Shown piece by piece: positions 35,090 through 45,614 of a DNA stretch of 64,000 nucleotides (position 1 is its first letter; each line of letters opens with the position of its first letter). The stretch lies in assembly GCA_022410635.1 (NCBI GenBank), contig JAJVDF010001221.1, forward strand, positions 49,975 through 113,974, read 5' to 3'. The DNA comes from Tretioscincus oriximinensis (taxonomy: Eukaryota; Chordata; Lepidosauria; Squamata; Gymnophthalmidae). The translations under genes and the position numbers were made by a program. The notes under the pieces were generated by a model. The model saw only the letters and a program-made list of their open reading frames with translations, did not search any database and was not told the origin of the DNA.

Positions 35090-35425
35090 TCAGTCTGAAA
35101 GAAGGAGGAATGAAGAAGACTGAAAATGAGAAAAACAGTTGGGGCAGACAAGGGAAAATATTTTCTTCACCCAGAAGGTCATTGTTGCATGAAATTCACT
35201 TCCAGAGGAGATGGTAGTAGTTAGCAGCCCAGATAGCTTCAAGATAGGATTAAATAAATTCATGGAAATCAGGTGTATCAGTATTAGGATAGGAAAATGG
35301 GCAGTATTCTTGAAATACCGTTTGCAGGAAGTCAAGAATATGTGAGGTTTTGTCCTCCTTCTGCTCGAGATGCCCAAATGCTAGCCTAGATAGGCCCTGG
35401 CCTGATTCAGCACGCCTTATGTTCT
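35090..35425 (+). mobile_element. CR1-type LINE 3' end
   Basis: GACAAGGGAAAATATTTTCT.., CACTTCCAGAGGAGATGGT, then GGCCCTGGCCTGATTCAGCA and TTATGTTCTTA. Confidence 0.88.
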
Positions 35426-36129
35426 TAAAAATAGAGTTTGAACAGGTTTTGCTGGCTTTCAGTCCTGTTCACAATCTCTTTTTCAGTACTTTTCTTCAGA
35501 ATTGAGAACTGTTTAATATCATGTGTGTGTGACTACAGTAATTATTTTAAATAAATAAAGGGTTTTTCAAGTGGTGAAACAGTATCTCCCCCACCCAATT
35601 TTTTAAATCTCTTTCTCATATATATACATGTAATCATTATTCTCAATAAAGTGCATGGCTATTACAAAAATAAGTATTAAAAACAAATAAACAAGTGAAC
35701 TGGTCTAGTATTTTGTATTCTATCTTCCTTATCATACCTACATGAGTTCATCTGCTCAAATTAATGAATTCTGAGAGAATTTTTCAGAGACAGTGGGCAC
35801 CAAATCTTGAGTAATCGGTAACTAGGAAGTGTCTCATTTAAAAGTCTTGTTTGAATAGAGATTAGTTCAAAAATGGCACAATCATACAACCTATGATAGC
35901 ATTGCTGCACTATGGGAAAATCTGGGATGTTTCAAAGCTGCCTCCCCATGAGAGTTTCATACTGCAATGGCACTTACAAGGTTAGGAATCCGCCCCACAG
36001 TGTGGTGGGGCTTCAACAATGGATTCGGGAAAAGACTCCATTGCCTTGGAATTTCCAAAACACGTTTTTTTCAGCTTTCATAGTGAGGTCGTCAGTAAAT
36101 GCCTTCATGTAGTCTTCCATGGTAAGTAT

Positions 36130-36700
36130 CGCAAGACTTTGAAACTTAGGCTAGATGTAAAAGTTCATTGGTTCTCAGCTTTCAGAGAATGCTTGAAATT
36201 GTAGTATCACCTTTGCAGCCTCTATGCTAGAGAATGCTGCTAGCTTTGAAGGAGTTGTAGCAGAAAATTTATACATTCTGGATGCCTCCTCAAAAAATGT
36301 TTTTACTGCAATGGTCCCTACATCAAAGGATCTGCCCTAAGTTCAGTGATCCACTTGCTAAGAAGACCTGTGGTTTCATTTTTTTCCTTATAGCTCCTTT
36401 TTCTGACTTCATTTTGTGCTATTATGTAAATCTGATAAAAAAGATATTGTAGGCCTTTCTATAATGGGAACATGTTGGATATCATGAGACTTCAAGGCTA
36501 GTTGTAAATGTTCATTGGCTTTTGGCTTTCAGAGACTAGTGGGAATTGTAAGACAAGTGCAGAAATGACTTATGGGACATGTCATGTGATGAGAATGCAA
36601 GGAAATGTACTGGGAATACTGCAGTCTCGCAGTAGTGATAGTCGGCAAGCTGGACTATTGAAGGTAAGTGGGGCTGCATCAGTAATAGTATAAAATCAAA
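36130..36700. repeat. Two copies of a short dispersed repeat
   Basis: TTCATTGGTTCTCAGCTTTC at 36160 and TTCATTGGCTTTTGGCTTTC at 36509, with GGAATTGTA following; same family as 13330. Confidence 0.55.
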
Positions 36701-37099
36701 AACAGAAGCTTTGTACAGGGGCCGCCCCCACCTCTTTTGGGTCACATGACTTCTGCCCTCACCCCTTTTTGGTCACATGATTTCCTGCAAGAAACAGAGA
36801 ATTGAAGCTTCTTGATCATTTACTAGAACAGTGAACATCAGTGAACAAATACGGTCAAAAGATTCAAAGTGATTCAGAGCTGTTAACATCTGCTATTTAT
36901 ATTTATACTATCAGCAGGAGCTCCTACTCTAATACACAAAACAATTCAAATTACAACGGCGTTTCCCGTGTAACCAAACCCAGAGCATAGGAACCAATAG
37001 ACAAAAGTGAAAGTGCTACTAGTACTTGCTAACACCAACCCTTTTCAGTCATATGACTTTCAACCCCGCCCATCACTAAGCATCCCAGAACCAGAACAG

Positions 37100-37425
37100 T
37101 GGCAGGATCATTGGTCTGTGGAATTTACATCTAGAAGAGGTGATGGTAGTTAGAAGCCTGGGTGGCTTTAAGACAGGATTAGACATGTTCATGGAAGCCA
37201 AAGGTCTCCACAGTTACAAGGATGGATCTCTTGATACTACCTCGGGATGGAGGAACAGGCAGGATTCCTGAAATGCCATTTGCAGGACATCGAGAACAGG
37301 TGAACATTTTGCCTCCTTCTGTTCCAGACTGCCCAGGTGCAATTGGTAGACCTCTGTGTGAGACAGAAGGCTGGACTAGATCGACTCTAGTCCTATTCCG
37401 CAAGGCTCCTCTTCTGCTCTTATAC
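37100..37425 (+). mobile_element. CR1-type LINE 3' end
   Basis: GGTCTGTGGAATTTACATCT.., GATGGAGGAACAGGCAGG, GACTGCCCAGGTGCAATTGG, TCCGCAAGGCTCCTCTTCTG. Confidence 0.88.
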
Positions 37426-37759
37426 ACTTACATACATACTCACAAAGAAGGATTACCCAAAAGTTGACACAACTCTAAAGAATAGTTGTTGACTACCACT
37501 GTGTCATGATGGACCCTGGTTGACTACACGGGAACCTCCATGAGTACTTTATACTGTTACATGGCAGAAATACACAAGCAGTGTGCCATTATGTACACTG
37601 GGGGAGTGGTGGATGGACAAACATTGTATTTCTGTTTGCATTGGTTTTACTAGGTCAATGTTGGCTCGAAATCTTCCTAACTAATTTCTAAACATAACAA
37701 ATACTGTACACAATATTCATGCCAAAATGAATGAATGAAGTAGTGTAGAGCAGTGGTGG

Positions 37760-38050
37760 GAGGTGTCTGAGAATCTCATACATTTTATCATGTTATCCAC
37801 TCTTGTACAAAGTGTGAGTTCTCTTACACCAATGCCCAAGAATTCTGCCCCCTGCTTCCAGAATGGGCACTCCAGGACAGGAAGTGACATCAGAAATGGT
37901 GTCACTTCCAGCCTCTACTTCCAAGAATGGCACCCTGGAAATGGGAAATGATGTCAAAAAATTTCAGGTTCAACCAAAAATCTCATACATTTGGGGGTTC
38001 TGGGGAGAGATTTCCGGCTGGAAAACTCCCAGTACTGTTATAGAGAGGAA
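37760..38050. repeat. Dispersed ATGTCACTTC repeat
   Basis: GGAAGTGACATCAGAAATGG.., AACTCCCAGTACTG; related to 21230, 33530, 38840. Confidence 0.6.
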
Positions 38051-38069
38051 TAATTACTTCATATGATAA

Positions 38070-38385
38070 AAACTGTGTGCTCTTCTTAAAACATCCCAGG
38101 GTTGTGTTTGCTTTTTTTGCAGCTGCTTCACAATGTTGACTCATGTTGATTCCGCATGTGCTGCTCCCATTGTACATGTGCTAGTTCCATTTTTCTTGCC
38201 CAGGTGTAGGACTTTGCATTTTCCCTGTCAAATACCATTCCGTCTGTTTCAGCCCATGGTTCAAGCATGTTTTTGAATCCTGTCTTTTTCTTATTTAGCT
38301 TTGTGTCATCGGCAAATTTGATCAGTTTCCTTCAATTCCCGCATCTAGGTCATTTATGAAAATGTTGAACAGCAGCTTAAATAGT
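38070..38385 (-). mobile_element. CR1-type LINE internal fragment
   Basis: Reverse-strand RT segment (..TTTGTGTCATCGGCAAATTT.. corresponds to the FADDTK region). Very decayed. Confidence 0.75.
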
Positions 38386-38574
38386 TAAGATTTGAGTTGC
38401 ATTTCAGAATTTGCAATTTGTGAAGCCCCTCCCTCCATCTCTGCTTGGATCCTGGAAGCCCCTTCCAACTCTGATTCCCTAGTTACTTGCATCTCAAGAT
38501 TTGGTGCCCACTTGTCTCTGCTGTTATTGAAAAAAATCTACATCAACTAATTTGATAGCCCGTCTTAATATGTT

Positions 38575-38670
38575 GATCACTTGGTGGGCCACTATGTGAG
38601 ACAGAATGTTGGACTAGATGGGCGATGGCTGATTCAGCAGGGCTACTCTTTTGTTATTGTGTTCTAAAAT
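38575..38670 (+). mobile_element. CR1-type 3' tail
   Basis: GGTGGGCCACTATGTGAGAC.., TGGACTAGATGGGCGATGG, CAGCAGGGCTACTCTT. Confidence 0.78.
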
Positions 38671-38839
38671 GATTACTGAGCTATGTCTTGGTTCCTAAAA
38701 TAATGCAGTCTTAAGAGCCAAAGCCAGGTTCTCAAATAGCTAGGGTTATGGTTCTTAGCCTCAGACTCCAAGGTTTCCTTTTACTATTGTGTAATATGGT
38801 CTGTTTACAGCCATCACATGCATCATTGTTGGGAGTTGT

Positions 38840-39215
38840 ATGAGAATCTTATACATTTTATATTAAAAAATCCCATATGAGGCACGAGCATGAGGAATAC
38901 TTATCCCTTGTACCTGGATTTTTTATCAGGGTTTCCTGGTTACCAGCACCATGGGTAGAAATGACATCACAAATAGTTTCACTTTCGATCTCTGCTTCCA
39001 GGAATGGCGCCTCATAGGCCGGAAGTGACATCACAAATGACATCACATCCGGTCTCTGCTTCTGGGAATGGTGCCCAGAGTGACATCACTTTCGGTCCTG
39101 CCCCAGAAGGGACATGACAAAATTTTCTCATGTGCTTCGTGAGTGAGGAGAGCTCCAAAAGCCAGAGATTCTAAGCCTCCCAGAGCAAGATTTCTCACTT
39201 GTAAAATCCCAGCAC
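38840..39215. repeat. Dispersed ATGTCACTTC repeat, internally repeated
   Basis: Three consecutive blocks of CTGCTTC(C/T)(A/G)GGAATGG(C/T)G with GACATCAC in between; the clearest copy of this family here. Confidence 0.68.
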
Positions 39216-39618
39216 TGTGCTTGTCTCTTTGTTATATTCCATAAATTCCTGAAGCGCTAATAGACCAACACAAGTGCAGTATATGTGCTGAGATGTACAC
39301 TATTCAATAGTTCAGGAAATATAATTCTGCTGGCGGTTCTAAATTTAGATAACATTAAAGCATTTGACTCTGCAGAATGAAAGTACTCCAGGTTTATAAA
39401 TACAGCTATAAAGCATCGTGGCAAAACAAGAGCCAATTTACAATTCAGAACTAAAAAGATGAGGAATTCTGGGATTTCAATATTTCTTAGACCCTGGATA
39501 GCATCAACCCCAAGCAAGATCACCAATGATCAAGAAAAGGATAGAAACTGGAGAATTTAACAAGCTGAAGATTTTCAGGCCTGATTTGCACTTACCTGTG
39601 TTTTAAAGTGATTTAGTA

Positions 39619-39681
39619 GTATAGTAGCAGTAGTAGCAGTAATAGTAGTAGCAGTAGTAGTAGTAATTGAATAATAATAAT
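39619..39681. repeat. TAG/TAA triplet microsatellite
   Basis: Runs of AGTAGTAGCAGTAGTAG and ATAATAATAA. Confidence 0.9.
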
Positions 39682-39689
39682 CTGATTTT

Positions 39690-39900
39690 ATATCCTGCTC
39701 TTCTCACCTGAAGAGACTCGGAGCAGCTTACAAAGTTAATTTTCATCCGAAGGCTTAGATCTCTTCAATCTTCCCCACCAGGTTAATGGTGGTACTCATT
39801 TTTTCTAATTGAAATGTAGATTGCAAGTCTACTTTCTTTCAAAAAGCTGAGTTGGCTAGAGCTGAAGGCCAGTAGAGGGTACGCACCCCTCTCAATGTCT
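39690..39900 (-). mobile_element. SINE, reverse orientation, tail half
   Basis: CTTCTCACCTGAAGAGACTC.., CATCCGAAGGCTTA.., GAGTTGGCTAGAGCTGAAGG; complement of the Bov-B-tail SINE. Confidence 0.75.
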
Positions 39901-40140
39901 GACACATGGCCTCAAAATCAGAAACCAGATCTCTACTATTGAAACCGGCTCTCTACTAGCTTTCTACTATCAAAACCAGATAGTAGAAATGGATTAGCTT
40001 TGATCTGCCTTAGGTCCTGTTGGCACAGATTCAGCGACCCTTAGGCACTGTTTGCATAGGGTCAGTAATCCATGGATTACTGTAAGATCCTGTAAGACAA
40101 CAACCAACCATCTCCCCTCTTCCGCCTTCCATGGATCTTC

Positions 40141-40264
40141 AGGTATAAAAGTGAGACTGTTCTAGTTTGCTGCAATCCAGCAGAAACCAGGTCTTAGTCG
40201 AGTCAGTCTGTCTCTGCACATCCTTCTTGCTCTGTGCTAAACAGACGAAATAAGTGGCTCAGTT
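40141..40264 (+). promoter_or_regulatory. Gene 2 TATA-like box and 5' UTR
   Basis: TATAAAA at 40144-40150 lies 114 bases before the ATG, leaving room for a start site near 40175-40180 and a short leader. ATG context is CAGTTATGG, with G at -3 and +4. A promoter role is inferred; the motif alone is weak evidence. Confidence 0.5.
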
Positions 40265-40492
40265 ATGGATATGCAAGGGATCACGGTTAATATCATCAAG
40301 GAGTCTGTAGTCCATCCACCGTACTATGTTGTTCCCTACAAGAACCAGAAGTTTGAAGAGTTGAAGCAACAACATCTCGAAAAGGATCCCTTTGTCGACC
40401 CTGAATTCAAACCCTGCTCTGAGTCAGTTGGATACAATAAACTGGGACCCAACTCTGAGAAAGGCAAGGTTATCGTTTGGAAACGTCCAAAG
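40265..40492 (+). CDS. Gene 2 exon 1: N-terminus
   Basis: 76 codons: [16 protein letters not shown].., [21 protein letters not shown], ending KVIVWKRPK, the family's VWKRP signature. Met1 is the first ATG after the TATA-like box; Met3 is an in-frame alternative. Donor GTGGGT. Confidence 0.92.
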
Positions 40493-43400
40493 GTGGGTTG
40501 ACAATGAGGAATGTTTGCCTTGTGTTTATTATTTTTCCCTAGGAAAAAGCTGGCCATTGCATTTGGAAATATGGAAGCATTTTGGTGCATGGGGACATTA
40601 AATGTGGGAATCTCTGTTTTCCAGGTGCTCTTATCCAGCCGCTCTTTTTTTCTACAACTCTCTGCAGAAAGAACTGCAGTTGAGATGTTGAATTTCTAGC
40701 AAGTGTGTCTTAAAGCCCCTTGGAGCAGAGGTGTCAAACTGGTGGCCCTCCAGATGTTCCTGAACCACAACGCCCAACATTCCATTTGCTTTAGTGGCAT
40801 GGAATGGAATGTTGGGAGCCATAGTCCAGGAACATTCATGCTACACCTCCATGCAAAGACTAGTGTGCTATGGCATATGCAGTATAATTCCAAAGATACC
40901 GTCAGTTCAGTTGGAATCACTCCCATGTTATTACCTATGTAGGTCATTTTAAGGGAGCAGTTACATCCTATCTAATGTATACCATTGACCGAAGAATGGT
41001 AGCTCCTTCTATCTAGGATGGTTGTCCTCTTCCATTGAGCACGCAACTTTGGGAGGGAGTGGTGAGGGAGGAAGGTGATACCTGCCTAGCCAACCAGATC
41101 AGCTGGATCAACCCTGGCGACCAATGGGGTGACAGATGTCGCAGCCAGATCGCCCTCACATCCTAATGTATTGTGGCACTATTCCTATGCAAACAACATG
41201 GAATAGTGAGTGTTCTAAAGCAGAGCCTGTGCAAACAAGGACCGAATCAACTTAGAGATACAATTCCAAGACACTGGTCCCGTGGAGATGATATGTGTGA
41301 CAGAGAATGCTGGACTTGATGGGCTGTGGCCTGATCCAGTATGGCTCTTCTTATGTTCTTATAGGACTAGACAGGTTTATGGACACATATGGATTCTGAG
41401 CTCCTTAAACCAGATTACTACATATGTTCATCATTGTCCATAGCATCCCTCCTCGCAGTTCCTTGCAGACAAAGTCATGCACTTCCCTCTGTCCACTGGG
41501 GCAATTTCCTATTCATTCACCTATTGCTGAAAGCTACTTTTAACCATTAGTATCTGCTTATCTATCCTTTCATGGATCACATTATTTGCCTTTTTATTCA
41601 GACATAAACATGAGTTCACGTGACAAATGCGTTTTTTTCACAGGACATCTGCAAATCTGGAACCCCCCAATTTATCCAGGATGGAATGACTCGGACGGAT
41701 GTCAAGCAAGGCGGAGTTGGTGAGATGCCCTCTGTACCTCTTTTCTGTAGGCCCTCTTTTCCATGAGGTCCATGGTATACAACGGGTGGGGAAACGTTTT
41801 TCTGCCGGGAGCCATTTGGATGCTTGTAACATCACTACCCCTCCCCCACCACAGTCCTTGCCCTTCTGGCCCCACCTCTTCTGGTAACCGCCAACTGTGC
41901 CACCCATCCCACCCAAGTGAAGCAGCAAGAGAAGAGAGAAACATCAAGGCAATTGCTGCCACCACTGCCATGCACTTTGTCTTTGGGGAGGGTTTATCTC
42001 TGTGCCAGCCCAGGCTGCAGTAGCTGCTCCTGAGTTGAGAGGAACAGCAAAGGACAGGCATGGGGAAAAGGAGGAAGAAGGAACTGTACCTTTGCTGTTG
42101 TTCTTGAAAGGGTGTTTCCGCCCTTTTCCTGCAATGTCCTAAAGAGGTGGGGGTGGGGCCATAGTGCCATCATGGGATGGACTGAAGGGCTTTGCAGGTC
42201 ACTTTCCCCACCCCTGTTCTAAACAAAGAAGTTTCATGTTTGAGCTAAATAAACTTTCCATTGATGCTAAGTGGGAGGCCACTCGAAGTTCATGTGTCTT
42301 AGGAAATGTTGGCATTGGTTGGTCCGAGGGGTGTGCAAAACACTGATATTGTGTTTCCTAAATCTCACTCCTTCTCCTTTTCCTCCTTCTACCCCATCCT
42401 CCTCCTTGACAGGTGATTGCTGGTTCATGGCGGCAACTGCATCCCTCACCTTACATCCTGAGGTCCTCTCTTGGGTGGTTCCCCAGGATCAAAGCTTTGA
42501 TGATGAAGGTTATGCTGGCATCTTCCACTTCCGCGTGAGTCTGCCAAGAACCCTCTGCATCCCACAAATCGCATTTCCCCAAACACAGTAATATCGGGCA
42601 ATGTATAACCATAACCAAAAATGTAATGATAAACGTAAACAAAACCAAAACATTAGGCATAACATTGCCAGCAACAAGAACAATAATATTCTACACAATA
42701 ATAATTTCTACACAGATATCTCTGGGGAAAAGATCTGATGGTTAACATATCAAGCTAACCAGACTGTGTGAAGAATAATACTAATACTAATGCTACTAAT
42801 ATTAGCCCGTTGAAATGCAACCAGGCTTACCATGGCAGGACTGTTGACCTACAGAGCCCTTTTCCAAACCCCCCTTGCTTCAAGGGAGCAGAGGGAACCC
42901 CTTCAGGATCCTGCTCCTTCCACTCACCTCTTTCTCCTCCTTGATTCTCCAGTTCTGGCAGAATGGACAGTGGATCGACGTAGTGGTAGACGATTACCTC
43001 CCTACAAAAAACGAGGAACTGGTTTTTGTGCACTCTTCCCAGTCTAATGAGTTTTGGATGCCTTTGTTGGAGAAAGCTTATGCCAAGTGAGTCAATCCTT
43101 TGCTTTCCCTGCTTTTATATGTATTAGGGGAGCTAGCAACACTTTGAGACTAACTTGAGAAAAGTGGGTGCCATAAGCTTTCGTAGACACGTCTACTTCT
43201 TCAAATGCATCTGAAGAAGTAGACGTGTCTACGAAAGCTTATGCCACCGACTTTTCTCAAGTTAGTCTCAAAGAGCTGCTAGCTCCTTTGCTGGACTTTC
43301 TACTAGACTAGCACAGCTATTTCTCTGAAAATGTATTAGGGGATACCTCCAGATGTGGGTTAAAACCTGAATATTTCCTGGGTTATATTGGGCCTGCCAG

Positions 43401-45575
43401 GGGAAATTGCCTCTCTCCCAACAACACTAAGCTTCCATGATAGTGGGGCTAACCAGGCAATTCTCTCTTGTCACCTTGAGCACTCAGGGTAGAGAACTTC
43501 TTAGCAGGTGAGCTCAATGGTAGACCTTTGGGCACATGAAGGCCCCAAGATTAATCTCCAGCATCTACATGGAACTGATCAGCAGCACAAAACCCCCACT
43601 TTTTCAATTTTTTCAAGAAACTGCATGAAGCGACCAATTGAATTTGAAGCCATCTGTATCTTTATTTACCATTGACCACATTAGACCTTTAAGCACTTTA
43701 ATTGGAACCAGAGTGGATTTGATTTAAATCTAACTGATTTAAATCATGATTTAAATCACTAGTCAGTAAGGCTTGATTTAAATCAGTGATTTAAATCAAA
43801 GTTTCTACCTAAACTAGTTCTTGCTATTTTAACATGCAAGTAGATGAAGATTTTTAGAATCACTTTTTATATTACTTTTTTCTCCCCAGTTTAATGGGTT
43901 AATTATTCATATTTGGACACCACTGTTCTGTTGTACTTAGGAAGGAGAAAAATAATCCTGACCTTAATAACAATTTAAATAGATTTATTCAACTGAAACC
44001 TCAGATCGTACACACAAACAGATCCAGACTTGTCTGTCTGTGGCTATGCTGCAGTATTGTGCTCAAAGTTTCACTTTCATTTTCTTGTCTGCTTGCTCTT
44101 CCTCCTCCTCACACTTAGATTCACATTCTTCTTGTGTTGTGCAGATCTATTCCACTCCAAACAATCAGAAACATATTGTCTAACTTCTTGGACTTGGCAC
44201 TGAAGGGGTTGATTCTGTATTCATAGGTTTGTAGAACAATAGGATTAAGGTCTTTTTCTCAACTCTGTTCATGTTGTAACATTTTTGCTGTGAAGAAGAG
44301 GCTGGGACCTCTGCAGAGTCAAATTCAGTTTTGAGAACTGCGTAAGTAAAGCGAGCGTCTGTGATAATATAGGAGAGAAACTGCCCTCTGGAAGAGCATG
44401 GCATTGTGAATGTTACACATATACAGCCTTTATTCTACTGAGTTAAACAACTCAGCTTTATCTCATGATGGAAGAACCTTTGGATGGTAAAATATTTTCC
44501 TCAAAAAGCAATTTATTGAAAAAAACCCGATTTAAATTTAAAAAATCCGATTTAAATAAAAAAAAAAATCCGATTTTTTTTATTTATTTTTAAAAAAACA
44601 TTGATTTTTATCCACCCTGATTGGAACTGACTGTTCTCTTTTAAATCTGTTCAGCGTAATTTTAAAATACTCTTTTATCTTTTATATTTAAAATCTTTTA
44701 AAGTTTTAAATTTTTTTCTTCCATATGGAAATTGTAAGAAGTGCCTTCCTGATGATATGGTCATCCAACTAATCATAAATAAACTATATATATATATACA
44801 CTTTAATAGAGGAGTAATCCAAGCAATCAGGAGAAATAAAGCATTTGCATTGCAAAGTGTTTCACCAATCATTCCCTAATCACTCCAAAAGCATTCTTCA
44901 TCTTGCCTTAAATGTACCTTGCACATGCTGCATTTTCTAGCCTTTCTTTTCTCTACGGGCCTAACTGACCCCTCCCACCTCCTAATTCACTGCAATACAG
45001 AAGGCCAGAGACAAAGCATTAGGAGCAGGAATGCTTCTGCCTGAGGAAGCACGAAAATTAGGAAGTCTTCTATGCAGCCAATGAATGGTAGTGGTTCCCA
45101 TGGACATTTTCTGAAGTTAAGGGTGAAAAAATGGTTACTGTTCTTAAAGTACCTTAATTGCTTCCTTTCTATTTGGTTCTTTCCCATGAATTCAGACCAG
45201 ATTGTTGTCATAAATGTGTTTCTCCAGCGACCAACGTTTATTCAGAGTCGGTTCCCATTTGAAAAATAACAAAGAGGCAAAGGAACCCATGTGCTCATTC
45301 AATGTGACTCCAAATCAGTTGGATCTGATTGTTTTGCTCTCCCCCCACCCTGTCCTCTTTTCTGCAAAGGCTAAACGGCTGCTACGAAGCTATTGCCAGG
45401 GGATATACAAACGAGGCTTTTGTGAACTTCACGGGTGGAATTGGTGAGACAGTTCACATCAAAACACCAAACTCAAATCTCTTAAGAACACTGAAGACAG
45501 CTCTGAACAAACATTGTTTGATGGGAGCATCTGTTAGAGTAAGTACAAGTGAAGGATTCTGGGTGGAAAGTCTAT

Positions 45576-45614
<39 letters not shown>

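Larger units (their letters stand above)
33910..40140. other. Intergenic region between the two calpains
   Basis: 6.2 kb. Holds LINE and SINE pieces listed separately, repeats of the ATGTCACTTC type, and stretches (33910-34680, 35430-36120, 36220-36480, 37430-37750) where I recognise nothing. No exon of a third gene found. Confidence 0.75.
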
